The notes under the pieces: model-generated
What the model saw: only the letters and a program-made list of their open reading frames with translations
The model's database searches: none
Told to the model about the DNA's origin: nothing
Program-made: the position numbers and the translations under genes
Shown here: positions 14,177 to 23,148 of the stretch, piece by piece
How the letters are laid out: every line of letters starts with the position of its first letter
Position numbering within the stretch: position 1 is the first letter of the stretch
Assembly (NCBI GenBank): GCA_947258385.1
Contig: CAMYII010000105.1
Location: forward strand, 1-64,000
From: Acidiferrobacterales bacterium
GTDB taxonomy: Bacteria > Pseudomonadota > Gammaproteobacteria > Acidiferrobacterales > SZUA-150
Length of the DNA stretch: 64,000 nt
Direction: 5' to 3'

Positions 14177-15394
14177 ATGGCAGCGTTCGAGTATCAGGCG
14201 CTGGACGCCGGGGGCCGCACCGTCAAAGGGGTGCAGGAAGGCGATGCCGAGCGCCAGGTCCGCGCCCTGCTGCGGGAGAAGGGACTCACACCGCTTCAGG
14301 TCCAGGCAATTCAGGAGACCGATGGCGGCGGCGCGGCGCGCGGTTTCAGCTTGAGGCGCGGCATTTCCACCGGCGACCTCGCGCTGATCACCCGCCAGTT
14401 CTCGACCCTGGTCCACGCCGGACTGACGGTCGAGGAATGCCTCAACGCCTTGATTGAACAGACCGAATCGGCCCGCGCCCGCGCCGTGCTCGCCGCCGTG
14501 CGCGGCCGCGTCATGGAGGGCCAGTCGCTGGCGCGCAGCCTGGCCGCCTTCCCCAATGCCTTCCCCGATATTTTTCGCTATATGATCGATGCCGGCGAGG
14601 AGTCCGGCCGCCTGGGCGAGGTCCTCGACCGGCTGGCCGATTACATCGAGAACCGCCACGCGCTGCAGCAGAAGGTCTTCCAGGCCTTCATCTATCCCGC
14701 GGTGGTGGTGATCTTCTCGCTCGCCATCGTCACCCTGTTGGTGGCCTATGTCGTGCCGCAAGTGGCCGGGGTCTTCACGTCCATGGGACAGACCTTGCCG
14801 TTTCTGACGCGTGCGCTGATCGCGATCAGCGATGTGATCCGCGCCGGCGGCCTGTGGTGGGTGGTGCTCTTTGCCGGCGTGTTCTTCGGCGCACGCTGGC
14901 TGCTGCAGCGGCCCGCGGTACGCCTGCGCTGGCATCATTTATTGTTGCGCATGCCGGTCACCAGCCGCTTGACGCGCGGGCTCAATGCCGAGCGCATGGC
15001 CAGCACGCTCGCCATCCTTACCGGCAGCGGCATTCCGCTGCTCGACGCCATGCACTCGGCGGTGCAGGTGGTGGGCAACCTGCCCATGCGGGCCGCCGTC
15101 GAAGACGCCTTGCGCCAGGTGCGCGAGGGCGGCAGCCTGTCGCGCGCGCTGGGCAAGGCCAAATTGTTCCCGCCGCTGGTGATTCACCTGATCGCCAGCG
15201 GCGAGGCCACCGGCAAGCTCGATGCCATGCTGCACCGGGCCTCGCAGGCGCAATCGCGGGAGCTGGAAGGCTGGGTCAAGGCCTTCACCGCGATCCTGGA
15301 ACCGCTGCTCATTATTTTCATGGGCGTCGTGGTATTACTGATCGTGCTGGCCATCCTGTTACCCATCTTTGAAATGAATAAATTGATACAATGA
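14177..15394 (+). CDS. gspF: Type II secretion system inner-membrane platform protein GspF
   Basis: Polytopic platform protein on which the pseudopilus is assembled. The N-terminus MAAFEYQALDAGGRTVKGV is diagnostic. Two homologous cytoplasmic GspF domains alternate with three membrane segments, at about residues 170-195, 220-240 and 375-400. The 405 residues match the family. It follows gspE by 6 bp, and its stop overlaps the gspG leader. Confidence 0.96.
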   Translation: MAAFEYQALDAGGRTVKGVQEGDAERQVRALLREKGLTPLQVQAIQETDGGGAARGFSLRRGISTGDLALITRQFSTLVHAGLTVEECLNALIEQTESARARAVLAAVRGRVMEGQSLARSLAAFPNAFPDIFRYMIDAGEESGRLGEVLDRLADYIENRHALQQKVFQAFIYPAVVVIFSLAIVTLLVAYVVPQVAGVFTSMGQTLPFLTRALIAISDVIRAGGLWWVVLFAGVFFGARWLLQRPAVRLRWHHLLLRMPVTSRLTRGLNAERMASTLAILTGSGIPLLDAMHSAVQVVGNLPMRAAVEDALRQVREGGSLSRALGKAKLFPPLVIHLIASGEATGKLDAMLHRASQAQSRELEGWVKAFTAILEPLLIIFMGVVVLLIVLAILLPIFEMNKLIQ

Positions 15395-15402
15395 GGAGCA
15401 TC

Positions 15403-15849
15403 ATGCAGCAAGGAAAACCAAACCGAAATCGGCAACGTGGCTTTACCCTGATCGAGATCATGGTCGTGGTGATCATCCTGGGGATCCTGGCCTCCGCGGT
15501 GGTGTTGAACATCATGGACGAACCGGACCGGGCCAGGGTGGTCAAGGCCAAGAACGATATCCGGACCATCACCAGCGCCTTGAAGATGTATCGCCTGGAC
15601 AGCGGCAACTATCCCACGACCGAGCAGGGGCTGACGGCGCTGGTGCAGAGGCCGGAGACCGGCAGGGTCCCGCACAACTGGAAAACGGGCGGCTACCTGG
15701 AACGCCTGCCGGCGGACCCCTGGAAGCTGGAATATCAATACCTGAATCCCGGAATCCAGGGCGAGATCGATGTTTTCAGCTACGGCCGGGACGGACAGCC
15801 CGGCGGCGAAGGCTGGGACGCGGACATCGGCAGCTGGAACCTGGACTAG
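15403..15849 (+). CDS. gspG: Type II secretion system major pseudopilin GspG
   Basis: Major subunit of the periplasmic pseudopilus. The prepilin cleavage site RG/FTLIEIMVVVIILGIL follows a short basic leader and leaves Phe1 and Glu5 in the mature protein. The Asp-rich C-terminal region (DVFSYGRDGQPGGEGWDADIGSW) carries the calcium-binding signature of GspG. ATG at 15403 is preferred because GAGGAG lies just upstream; an in-frame ATG at 15391 overlaps the gspF stop. The leader must be cut by a GspO/PilD peptidase, which is not in this window. Confidence 0.96.
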   Translation: MQQGKPNRNRQRGFTLIEIMVVVIILGILASAVVLNIMDEPDRARVVKAKNDIRTITSALKMYRLDSGNYPTTEQGLTALVQRPETGRVPHNWKTGGYLERLPADPWKLEYQYLNPGIQGEIDVFSYGRDGQPGGEGWDADIGSWNLD

Positions 15850-15867
15850 CCCCGGGACCGGGCATTG

Positions 15868-16383
15868 ATGGCGACACACGGGCAGGCGCGGGCGAGGCGG
15901 CGCTCGCGGGGCTTTACGCTCATCGAGATACTGGTGGTGCTCGCGCTGCTGGCGGTGATCCTCGCCATCGTCGGACTCAATTTGACCCCGGACGCCGGCC
16001 GCAGCGTGCGCGATGAGGCCACCCGCCTCGCCCTGCTGCTGCAGACCGCCCGCGAGGAGGCGATTCTGCAGGGCGGTGTCATCGCCGTCACGCTGGAACG
16101 CGACGGCTATGAGTTCCACGGCCTGAACGAAAAAGGCGAGCTGCAAGCCATCGAGCAGGACGATACCCTGCGCGCGCGGCGGCTGCCGCCGGGTGTTGAG
16201 ATGACCCGTCGCGAAGTGGAAGGGCTGCCCGAGAACAAGACCTCGGTGCTGATCCTGTATCCCTCCGGCGAGCTGACCGCCTTCCACGTCACGCTGGCCC
16301 ACGACGAGGTCCAATGGAGCGTCGTCGGCACCGTCACGGGCGAGATCCGGGCCGCGGCGCCGTACGAACTGGAGACCCTATGA
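15868..16383 (+). CDS. gspH: Type II secretion system minor pseudopilin GspH
   Basis: Minor pseudopilin thought to join the pseudopilus shaft to its tip complex. It has the prepilin motif RG/FTLIEILVVLALLAVILA followed by a beta-rich C-terminal domain of about 130 residues; 171 residues in total. The ATG at 15868 directly follows an in-frame TTG at 15865. It starts 18 bp after gspG, and its stop overlaps the gspI start as ATGA. Confidence 0.92.
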   Translation: MATHGQARARRRSRGFTLIEILVVLALLAVILAIVGLNLTPDAGRSVRDEATRLALLLQTAREEAILQGGVIAVTLERDGYEFHGLNEKGELQAIEQDDTLRARRLPPGVEMTRREVEGLPENKTSVLILYPSGELTAFHVTLAHDEVQWSVVGTVTGEIRAAAPYELETL

Positions 16384-16775
16384 ACCGCGGAAGAACACTC
16401 GGCTTTACCCTGGTGGAAGTGCTGGTGGCGCTGGCCGTTGTCGCCATCGCCTTCACCGCCATCCTGACCGCCATGGCGCACGCCATCGATGTCACCACCG
16501 ATCTGCGCGAGCGCAATCTGGCCCTGTGGGTCGCCCAGAACCGATGGGTGCAGCACCAAATAGCGGGCGACTGGCCAGCCGCCGACACCAAGACCGGCAC
16601 CGCCGACATGGGCGGCCGCGAATGGCGCTGGCAGGAGCGGGTCTCGACGACAGACAACGTATACATGCGGCGCATCGAGATCACGGTCCAACACGCGGAC
16701 GATGAACACGTGCTTGCCCTGCTCGAGGGCGTGCTGGCGCAGCCGCAACAGACCGCCACCCCGCCCGTTCCGTAA
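16380..16775 (+). CDS. gspI: Type II secretion system minor pseudopilin GspI
   Basis: Tip-complex minor pseudopilin that nucleates the pseudopilus together with GspJ and GspK. The prepilin motif LG/FTLVEVLVALAVVAIAF and the short length (131 residues) are typical. The C-terminal domain has the GREWRWQERV stretch usual in GspI. The start codon overlaps the gspH stop by 4 bp; a longer open frame beginning at 16314 is only an upstream extension inside gspH. Confidence 0.93.
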   Translation: MNRGRTLGFTLVEVLVALAVVAIAFTAILTAMAHAIDVTTDLRERNLALWVAQNRWVQHQIAGDWPAADTKTGTADMGGREWRWQERVSTTDNVYMRRIEITVQHADDEHVLALLEGVLAQPQQTATPPVP

Positions 16776-16785
16776 GACCGCCGCC

Positions 16786-17448
16786 ATGCATCGATCCCGT
16801 GGTTTCACCTTATTGGAACTGATTGTCGCCGTCGTCATTTTTGCCTTGATGTCGGCCATCACCTATGGCGGGCTGATTCATGTGCTCGAAACCCGCGAGC
16901 GCCTGGAGGCGGAACGCGAAACCCAGCGTGGCCTCATCATGGCCTTTATGCGCCTGGAAGAGGACCTGGGCCAGGCGCGCGACCGGCCGGTGCGGGACAT
17001 CGACGGCACGCCGCTGCCCGCGTTCTCCGGCCAGGCGGGCGATACCCGCGCCCTGGGACTGCCGCTGCTGGAGTTCACCCGCGGCGGCCGGGCCATTATC
17101 GGCGATACCGAACTGACCGGCTCGGTGGCCCACAGTGACCTGCAGCGCATCGCCTACCGCCTGACCGATGAGGGCGAGCTGCTGCGCCAGACCTGGCCGG
17201 TGCTGGACCGGGCGCCCGCCACCGAAGCGCAGGATGCGACCCTGCTGACCGAGGTGGAGGAAATCGAGCTGTGTTTTTTCAGCGCCCCGGTCACCGGCAC
17301 CCAGGCACCACCGGCGGAGCGCTGCACCGGCACCTGGCCGCCGCTCGGCCAGACCCAGCCGACGGACACCCTCCCGCGCGGGGTTGAGGTCAAAATTACG
17401 CTCACCGGCCTCGGCGAAATCACACGCCTTTTTTTGATCAATGGCTAA
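16786..17448 (+). CDS. gspJ: Type II secretion system minor pseudopilin GspJ
   Basis: Second tip pseudopilin. The N-terminus MHRSRG/FTLLELIVAVVIF has the prepilin cleavage site, and MAFMRLEEDLGQARDRPVRD is the characteristic helix-to-strand region of GspJ. 220 residues. The ATG at 16786 is the one that places the cleavage motif six residues from the start. It lies 10 bp after gspI and overlaps gspK by 8 bp. Confidence 0.94.
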   Translation: MHRSRGFTLLELIVAVVIFALMSAITYGGLIHVLETRERLEAERETQRGLIMAFMRLEEDLGQARDRPVRDIDGTPLPAFSGQAGDTRALGLPLLEFTRGGRAIIGDTELTGSVAHSDLQRIAYRLTDEGELLRQTWPVLDRAPATEAQDATLLTEVEEIELCFFSAPVTGTQAPPAERCTGTWPPLGQTQPTDTLPRGVEVKITLTGLGEITRLFLING

Positions 17449-18481
17449 ACGTCGATCACATCTTTGTCCGCACCAGGCGCCGGCGGCCCGCCAGCGCGGG
17501 CTCGCCCTGTTGACCGCCGTGTTCGTGGTCGCCATGGTGGCGGCGGCGGCGGCCTCGCTCAGCTTTGGCCAGCACATCTGGCAGCGCCAGGTCCAGAACA
17601 TGATGGACCGCGCCCATTCCGAGAACCTGCGCCAGAGCGCGCTGAACTACGTCATAGTCTTGCTGGCCGACGACGCCCGGCAAAGCGATACCGATGATTT
17701 GACCGAGGACTGGGCGTTCGGCGCCGATCGCGAGCCCGTCGAGGTGCCGATCGACGGTTTCGCCGAGGGCCGGCTCGCCGGGTATATCATCGACGCCCAG
17801 GGACGCTTCAATCTCAACAACCTGGTGGACGCGAACGGCGCGCCGAGCCAGAAACAGATCGATGTCTTCAAGAGTCTGTTAGAGTCGCTGGAGCTGGATC
17901 CCAATCTGGCCGAGGCGGTGGTGGACTGGATCGATCGCGACGGCGACCAGCGCAGCTACGGCGCCGAGGACCTCGTGTACCTCGCCAAGGACCCGCCGTA
18001 TCGCGCCGCCAACCAGCGGCTGCAGAGCGTGGAGGAACTGCGCCTGATCGCCGGATTCAACCCCGACGACGAGGCCGAGCGCCGCCGGCTCGATACCCTG
18101 CGCGAGGAGCACCTCACTGTGCTGCCGGTGCACAACAGCAAGATCAATATCAATACCACGACCCCCGAGGTGTTGAGCGCGATCTACGGCAACAAATTGC
18201 CGCTGGCAACGGCGCGCGAGATCGTCGGTGAGGTCAAGCAAACGCCGTACAAAAACGAAAAGGAGCTGAAAGAGCGCGTGCAGAAGGGCCTTGGTAATGC
18301 CTTATTAGTGGATATTGGCGTCAAAACGGACTATTTCGAGGTCGCCGTGATCACCCAGGTCGGCCGCCTGCTTCGATGGTCCTACGCCTTGATCCACCGC
18401 CCCAAGAGCGGCGCGACCACACTGGCCTGGCAAAGCCAGAAAATTGTCATCAAAGGAATCGTCAGTGACGAGTCTGAATGA
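17441..18481 (+). CDS. gspK: Type II secretion system tip pseudopilin GspK
   Basis: Large tip pseudopilin. It has a hydrophobic N-terminal helix (RGLALLTAVFVVAMVAAAAA) but, as is normal for GspK, no Glu at position 5. The large alpha domain contains the DAQGRFNLNNLVD motif and a helix-hairpin-helix-like C-terminal part (KININTTTPEVLSAIYG). 346 residues, close to the family length. Its start overlaps gspJ by 8 bp and its end overlaps gspL by 17 bp. Confidence 0.95.
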   Translation: MAKRRSHLCPHQAPAARQRGLALLTAVFVVAMVAAAAASLSFGQHIWQRQVQNMMDRAHSENLRQSALNYVIVLLADDARQSDTDDLTEDWAFGADREPVEVPIDGFAEGRLAGYIIDAQGRFNLNNLVDANGAPSQKQIDVFKSLLESLELDPNLAEAVVDWIDRDGDQRSYGAEDLVYLAKDPPYRAANQRLQSVEELRLIAGFNPDDEAERRRLDTLREEHLTVLPVHNSKININTTTPEVLSAIYGNKLPLATAREIVGEVKQTPYKNEKELKERVQKGLGNALLVDIGVKTDYFEVAVITQVGRLLRWSYALIHRPKSGATTLAWQSQKIVIKGIVSDESE

Positions 18482-19790
18482 GAAGCTGAGCACACTGGGC
18501 GCAATGCTCGGCCAACCCGGCGCGCGCAAGGCCGCCGCCTGGCCCAAGGGCGCGGCGATCCTGGAATTGCGGCTGCCCCACGGCTGGCCGGAAAACGCCG
18601 CCGCGGTGTCCTGGTGTCTGCGCAAGGACGCCGACGTGCTGGAGCAGGGCGTGAGCGCCGAGCTGCCCGAATTGGCGGTGAAGGCCGCCGGTGCCCGCCT
18701 GCTGGTGTGGTCGCCGGCCGGGGATACGCTGTTGACCGAAACCACGATTCCCTCGCGCAACCGCGCCAAGATCATGCAGGCGCTGCCCTATGCGCTGGAA
18801 GAGCAGCTGTTGGGCGACCCCGACAGCCAGCATTATGTCTACGAACCGCTGGGCGGCGGCAGACTGGCGGTGGCGGTCACGCTGGGTGCGCGCATCGAGG
18901 CGTGGCTGAATGCGCTGCAGGCCGCGGGGCTTCGTCCGGTGACGCTCTGCCCGGCCACCCTGGCCCTGCCCCACGCCCAGGACGCCTGGGCATTCGCCTT
19001 TGCCGGCGCCGAGGCGTGGCTGCGCAGCGGGCGCTTCGGCGGCGCGGCCTGCGCGTGCGAGACCGGTTCGGTGCCCGCGGTGCTCAAAACGGCCTTGCGC
19101 GAGGCGCGCGCCGGGGAACAGGTTCCGACCACGCTGCTGGTGTTCAACCCACCGGCGGATTTCGACCGTGAATCCTGGGCCGCCGAGTTGGACATGAATG
19201 TCATCGTCGAACCGCAGGGCCTTTGGGAAAGCCAGCGCACGGCGCCGCCCGAGCTCAACCTGCTGCAAGGCGAGTTTGCGCAGCAGACACAGGCGGACTC
19301 CCGGTTCGCCCAACTGCGCCCCGCCGCCCTGCTGCTGGCCTTGTGGGCGCTCAGCAGCATCGGCACCGGTCTGTGGGAATGGCGGCAGCTCAAAGGCATG
19401 CACCTGGACAATACCCGTGAGATGACCCGCCTGTTCCGCAGCAGCTTTCCCGAGGCCAAGGCGGTGGTCGACCCGGCCCTGCAGATGCAGCGCAAGCTCG
19501 ATGAGCTGCAGACCCAGAGCGGCGGCTTCAGCGACGGCGATTTCCTGCCGCTGCTGGCGCAGTCCACCCCGGCGATCAAATCGCAGGCGCAAACCAGCGT
19601 GGAGAACCTCAAGTATAACGACACGGGCCTGACGCTGGGTCTGCGGCTGCCGGATTTCCAGTCGCTCGAGGCGCTGAAGAACCGCCTCGCGTCCGGCGGC
19701 CTCACGGTCGAGGTCATTAACGCCAACAGCACGGCCGAGGGGGTCGTCGGGCGCCTGCGCATCAGCGCGGCCGGCAGCGCAGGAGGATGA
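18465..19790 (+). CDS. gspL: Type II secretion system inner-membrane protein GspL
   Basis: Bitopic protein linking the GspE ATPase to the periplasmic apparatus. It has an actin-like cytoplasmic domain (residues 1 to about 280), one membrane segment (about 285-302, LLLALWALSSIGTGLW) and a ferredoxin-like periplasmic domain. GTG at 18465 is chosen because AAGGAA lies about 7 bp upstream; a TTG seven codons earlier is less likely. It lies between gspK and gspM. Confidence 0.92.
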   Translation: MTSLNEKLSTLGAMLGQPGARKAAAWPKGAAILELRLPHGWPENAAAVSWCLRKDADVLEQGVSAELPELAVKAAGARLLVWSPAGDTLLTETTIPSRNRAKIMQALPYALEEQLLGDPDSQHYVYEPLGGGRLAVAVTLGARIEAWLNALQAAGLRPVTLCPATLALPHAQDAWAFAFAGAEAWLRSGRFGGAACACETGSVPAVLKTALREARAGEQVPTTLLVFNPPADFDRESWAAELDMNVIVEPQGLWESQRTAPPELNLLQGEFAQQTQADSRFAQLRPAALLLALWALSSIGTGLWEWRQLKGMHLDNTREMTRLFRSSFPEAKAVVDPALQMQRKLDELQTQSGGFSDGDFLPLLAQSTPAIKSQAQTSVENLKYNDTGLTLGLRLPDFQSLEALKNRLASGGLTVEVINANSTAEGVVGRLRISAAGSAGG

Positions 19791-19794
19791 GCGG

Positions 19795-20307
19795 GTGATA
19801 CGCGCGGAATGGCTCGAACCCTATCTTCAGCGCTGGCGTAAACTGCAGCCGCGCGAACGCGTCGCCGTGAGCGTTGCCGCCGGTTTCGTGCTGCTGTTCA
19901 TGCTCTATGCGCTGGTGTGGCTGCCCGTGACCCGCGACCTCGGCCACTTGCGGGAGGCCGTGCCCGCGGAACAGCGCCGGCTCGCGCTGATGCAGGTCCA
20001 GTCCGCGCAGGTCAAACGGCTGCGCGCGAGCAGCACCCCCGCGGCGAGCGCCGGAAATCTGCTGGCGACGGTCGAGCAGGCGGCGGTCGCCCGCGGCCTG
20101 CGCCAGCAAATGACCAAAATGGAGCCCGACGGCGGCAACGGCGTGCGTCTGACCTTTGACCAGGTCGGTTTCAATGCCGTGCTCAGCCTGCTCGCGGACC
20201 TGCAAAAGCAGCACGGCCTGCGCGTGGAGACCGCCTCCTTGGAAGCGCTGGCAGCCGACCCGGGCACCGTCAACGCGCGGCTGCTCATCCGGGGTATATC
20301 CCCATGA
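19795..20307 (+). CDS. gspM: Type II secretion system inner-membrane protein GspM
   Basis: Small bitopic partner of GspL. It has a short cytoplasmic N-terminus, a single membrane helix at about residues 27-44 (VAAGFVLLFMLYALVWLP), then a periplasmic coiled segment and a ferredoxin-like domain. 170 residues. It starts with GTG, preceded by a strong AGGAGG, 4 bp after gspL. Its stop overlaps the gspN start (ATGA). Confidence 0.9.
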   Translation: MIRAEWLEPYLQRWRKLQPRERVAVSVAAGFVLLFMLYALVWLPVTRDLGHLREAVPAEQRRLALMQVQSAQVKRLRASSTPAASAGNLLATVEQAAVARGLRQQMTKMEPDGGNGVRLTFDQVGFNAVLSLLADLQKQHGLRVETASLEALAADPGTVNARLLIRGISP

Positions 20308-21137
20308 GGCTCTGGCGGCGGGCCAAGAACACGGAAGCGGGCGCGCAGGCGAAGGCCCGCAAGCCCTGGGTCGCCTACACGGTCTTGGGAGTGGGCCTGT
20401 ATGTCATCTTCTTGCTGGCAACGCTGCCGGCCGCCTGGCTGGCCTGGGCAGTCAACAAATACAGCGGCGGTGCATTGACCTTGTCGCAACCCAATGGAAG
20501 TGTCTGGCGCGGCAGCGCAGAAGTACTGACGCGCTATCCCCCCGCCCAAGCCCGGGCGCTGGGAAGAACCGAATGGCGCATCAATCCGCTGTGGCTTGCC
20601 GCCGGTCGCCTCCGTATCAAGGCGCAAACGCTGGGCAGCCGCATACAGGGCCGCGGCGTGATCCAACTCACGCCGGCGACCGTGCGTCTGCAGGACACCC
20701 GCCTCGCCATTCCGGCCTCGCTCGCAAGCCAATTCTACGCGCCCGCGAGCCTGGCCTCGCTGAAAGGAAACTTTTCCATCGATATCAGCGATCTGCGGCT
20801 CGACAGCGATGGCCTGATAGGTCAGGCGGAGATCCGATGGCTGGATGCCGGCAGCGCGCTCTCCCCGGTGCAGCCGCTGGGCGATTACCGCGTGACGCTC
20901 GTGGGCAAAGGCAAGATCGCCAATATCACCCTCGCCACCGTCAGTGGCGACCTGGAGCTCAATGGCCGGGGCACCTGGAACGTGACCGGCAACGGCCAGG
21001 TCCGCTTCAATGGCACCGCCTCCCCGCGAAACCGGGCCGAAGAACTGGAGCCCATGCTCAAGCTCCTGGGCCGGGACCTGGGCGGCGGGCGGCGTTTGCT
21101 CAAGCTCAATACCCGTGTGTCAGTAATACGCAAGTAA
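20304..21137 (+). CDS. gspN: Type II secretion system protein GspN
   Basis: Accessory inner-membrane component found in a subset of type II systems. It has one N-terminal membrane helix (about residues 26-50) and a periplasmic domain with the GSVWRGSAEVL and RTEWRINPLWL stretches characteristic of GspN. 277 residues. It is the last gene of the operon; a hairpin-rich MITE-like element follows after 13 bp. Confidence 0.88.
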   Translation: MRLWRRAKNTEAGAQAKARKPWVAYTVLGVGLYVIFLLATLPAAWLAWAVNKYSGGALTLSQPNGSVWRGSAEVLTRYPPAQARALGRTEWRINPLWLAAGRLRIKAQTLGSRIQGRGVIQLTPATVRLQDTRLAIPASLASQFYAPASLASLKGNFSIDISDLRLDSDGLIGQAEIRWLDAGSALSPVQPLGDYRVTLVGKGKIANITLATVSGDLELNGRGTWNVTGNGQVRFNGTASPRNRAEELEPMLKLLGRDLGGGRRLLKLNTRVSVIRK

Positions 21138-21150
21138 CCGCCGTGCCCTG

Positions 21151-21355
21151 GCAGGCTGCTGAAAAAACCCATCCTTGGCTTTTTGCGTCCTTAGCTCCGC
21201 AGGCGGTACATCCATGTACCGCTACTCGACTCGCAAAGCAAAAAGTGTGATTCTTGCTTTGCTCCAGTTTTCAAACACTTACGTGTCTGAAAACTGAGCG
21301 GTGCATCTTTATACCGCCCTAGCAGGCTGCTGAATAAATCTTTTCAGCGGCCTGC
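21151..21355. mobile_element. MITE-like element with 13-bp terminal inverted repeats
   Basis: The segment opens with GCAGGCTGCTGAA (21151-21163) and closes with TTCAGCGGCCTGC (21343-21355), an inverted copy with one mismatch. A second direct copy of the left end at 21322-21334 pairs with the right end, giving a 17-bp hairpin (21318-21334/21343-21359) with a single G-T pair. Inside are two further palindromes: GCGGTACAT/ATGTACCGC around 21212 and AGTTTTCA/TGAAAACT around 21265-21297. No coding sequence is visible and no clear target duplication is seen. The right end runs over the rnhB stop codon. The hairpin may also terminate transcription of the converging gspN and rnhB. Confidence 0.6.
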
Positions 21356-21927
21356 TAGGTCAGCAGCCGGCGCACCGGGCCAAAACTGCGCCGGTGCAGC
21401 GGCGTGACCCCCAGGGCCTCCAGGGCCTGCAGATGCGCCTTGGTCGGGTAGCCTTTGTGGCGCGCAAACCCGTAGCCCGGATACCGGCGGTCCAGGCTGC
21501 ACATCTCGGCATCTCTCGCGACTTTGGCCAGGATCGACGCGGCGGAGATCGCCGCAATCTTGCTGTCGCCCTTGATGATGGTCTGAACCTCGCAGCTTAG
21601 GGCCGGCGCCCGGTTGCCGTCGACCAGCACCCTGGCGGGCCTGATGGCCAACGCGTTGACAGCGCGTTGCATCGCCAGGAGGCTCGCCTGCAGAATATTC
21701 AGGCTGTCGATTTCCTCGACTTCGGCCCGGCCCAAGGCCCAGCACAGCGCACGCTCCTTAATAATACCGCTCAAGGTTTCGCGTTGGGATGCGCTGAGCA
21801 CCTTGGAATCGGCGAGGCCGCCGATTTCCCGCCCGGGGTCAAGAATGACCGCGGCGGTCACGACCGGTCCCGCCAATGGCCCACGACCGGCTTCATCGAC
21901 ACCCGCAACAAACTGCGTCATGCTCAT
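21355..21927 (-). CDS. rnhB: Ribonuclease HII
   Basis: Removes ribonucleotides misincorporated into DNA and RNA of RNA/DNA hybrids. The catalytic Asp-Glu-Asp-Asp set is recognisable, with [12 protein letters not shown] near the N-terminus and LVDGN in the middle. 190 residues. It starts [16 protein letters not shown]; the second Met is an alternative. The stop codon lies in the right end of the MITE-like element. It is the end of the long rpsB-to-rnhB run; dnaE would normally follow. Confidence 0.95.
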   Translation of the reverse strand: MSMTQFVAGVDEAGRGPLAGPVVTAAVILDPGREIGGLADSKVLSASQRETLSGIIKERALCWALGRAEVEEIDSLNILQASLLAMQRAVNALAIRPARVLVDGNRAPALSCEVQTIIKGDSKIAAISAASILAKVARDAEMCSLDRRYPGYGFARHKGYPTKAHLQALEALGVTPLHRRSFGPVRRLLT

Positions 21928-21950
21928 GGCGCCATTCCCCCCCCCGGTCC

Positions 21951-23147
21951 CTAGCCGGAACTTTCCGCCGTCAATGGGGCTGGGGGTGATCGCTTGCGCA
22001 ACACACCGAGCACGCTGTCGGCCGCACGCTCGTCGGCGTTTTGTTTCAACTCCTGGTAGATCTTCCTGAGCGCTTCTGTTATCCGCCCGGCCTCCTCGGG
22101 GTCGCCCAATAGCCCTTCGATCGCCGCCCCCAGTTTCTCGGGAGTGGCGTCGGCCTGGATGAATTCCGGAAACAGCTGCCGGCCGGCGAGATGGTTCGGC
22201 ATTGCAACTAATTTGACATGTGCGAAAAGTTTTACCAGATGATAGGTAATAAATGAAACCTTATAGGTGACCACCGCCAATCGCTTCAGCAGTGCGGCCT
22301 CCATCGCCGCCGTACCCGAGGCGAGCAGCACGACATCGGCCGCCGCCATGGCGTCACGGGAATGGCCGTCGAGCTGAGTGAGCGGCAGATCCGTGACCTG
22401 ATTCTTCCTCAGGGCGCGGTTAAATATCTCCCGCATCTCGCGGTTAACGAACGGCGCGACAAAATGATAATCATTATGGCGGCTCACCAGCCATTGCATG
22501 GTTTTTACAAACACATCCGAGTGCCGCTGCAGCTCGCTGGAGCGGCTGCCCGGCAGTACCGCGATGAGGGTCTTGTCCGGCGGCAACGTCAATGCTTTCC
22601 GGTAACGATCCCTGTCAGGGTCGTCCTCGATCAGTTCGGCCAGGGGATGCCCGACAAAGGTAACGGGGATATCGTGTTCCTTGTAATACGCCGCCTCAAA
22701 AGGAAACAAGGTCAGCATATGATCCACGGCTTTATGGATTTTGCGGATACGGTAACCACGCCAGGCCCAGACGGTCGGACTGACATAGTGTACGGTAGGA
22801 ATGCCCGTCTGCTTGAGTTTCTCTTCAAGCCCCAGATTGAAATCCGGCGCATCAACGCCAATGAACAGATCGGGTGGATTAGAAATGAAATACCGGATGA
22901 GCTCCCTGCGGAGCTTCAGGATCTGTACAGACTTGCCCAGCGCCTCGACCAGGCCGATAACACAGAGCCTGTCCATCGGATAGAGGCTCTCGCAGCCTTC
23001 AGCCAGCATTTGCGGCCCGCCGATGCCGATAAACATGATACCGGGAACCCGTTTCTTCAACGCCCTCATTAACGCCGCACCGAGGGTATCACCGGAGACT
23101 TCGCCGGCGACAATCCCGATCCGGATATTGTCAAAGGGCTCGGTCAC
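21951..23147 (-). CDS. lpxB: Lipid-A-disaccharide synthase
   Basis: Glycosyltransferase that joins UDP-2,3-diacylglucosamine and lipid X to form the lipid A disaccharide at the inner membrane. The N-terminus reads [18 protein letters not shown], and the [12 protein letters not shown] and [13 protein letters not shown] motifs of GT19 enzymes are present. 398 residues. It starts 1 bp after lpxA. Confidence 0.96.
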   Translation of the reverse strand: MTEPFDNIRIGIVAGEVSGDTLGAALMRALKKRVPGIMFIGIGGPQMLAEGCESLYPMDRLCVIGLVEALGKSVQILKLRRELIRYFISNPPDLFIGVDAPDFNLGLEEKLKQTGIPTVHYVSPTVWAWRGYRIRKIHKAVDHMLTLFPFEAAYYKEHDIPVTFVGHPLAELIEDDPDRDRYRKALTLPPDKTLIAVLPGSRSSELQRHSDVFVKTMQWLVSRHNDYHFVAPFVNREMREIFNRALRKNQVTDLPLTQLDGHSRDAMAAADVVLLASGTAAMEAALLKRLAVVTYKVSFITYHLVKLFAHVKLVAMPNHLAGRQLFPEFIQADATPEKLGAAIEGLLGDPEEAGRITEALRKIYQELKQNADERAADSVLGVLRKRSPPAPLTAESSG

Positions 23148-23148
23148 G

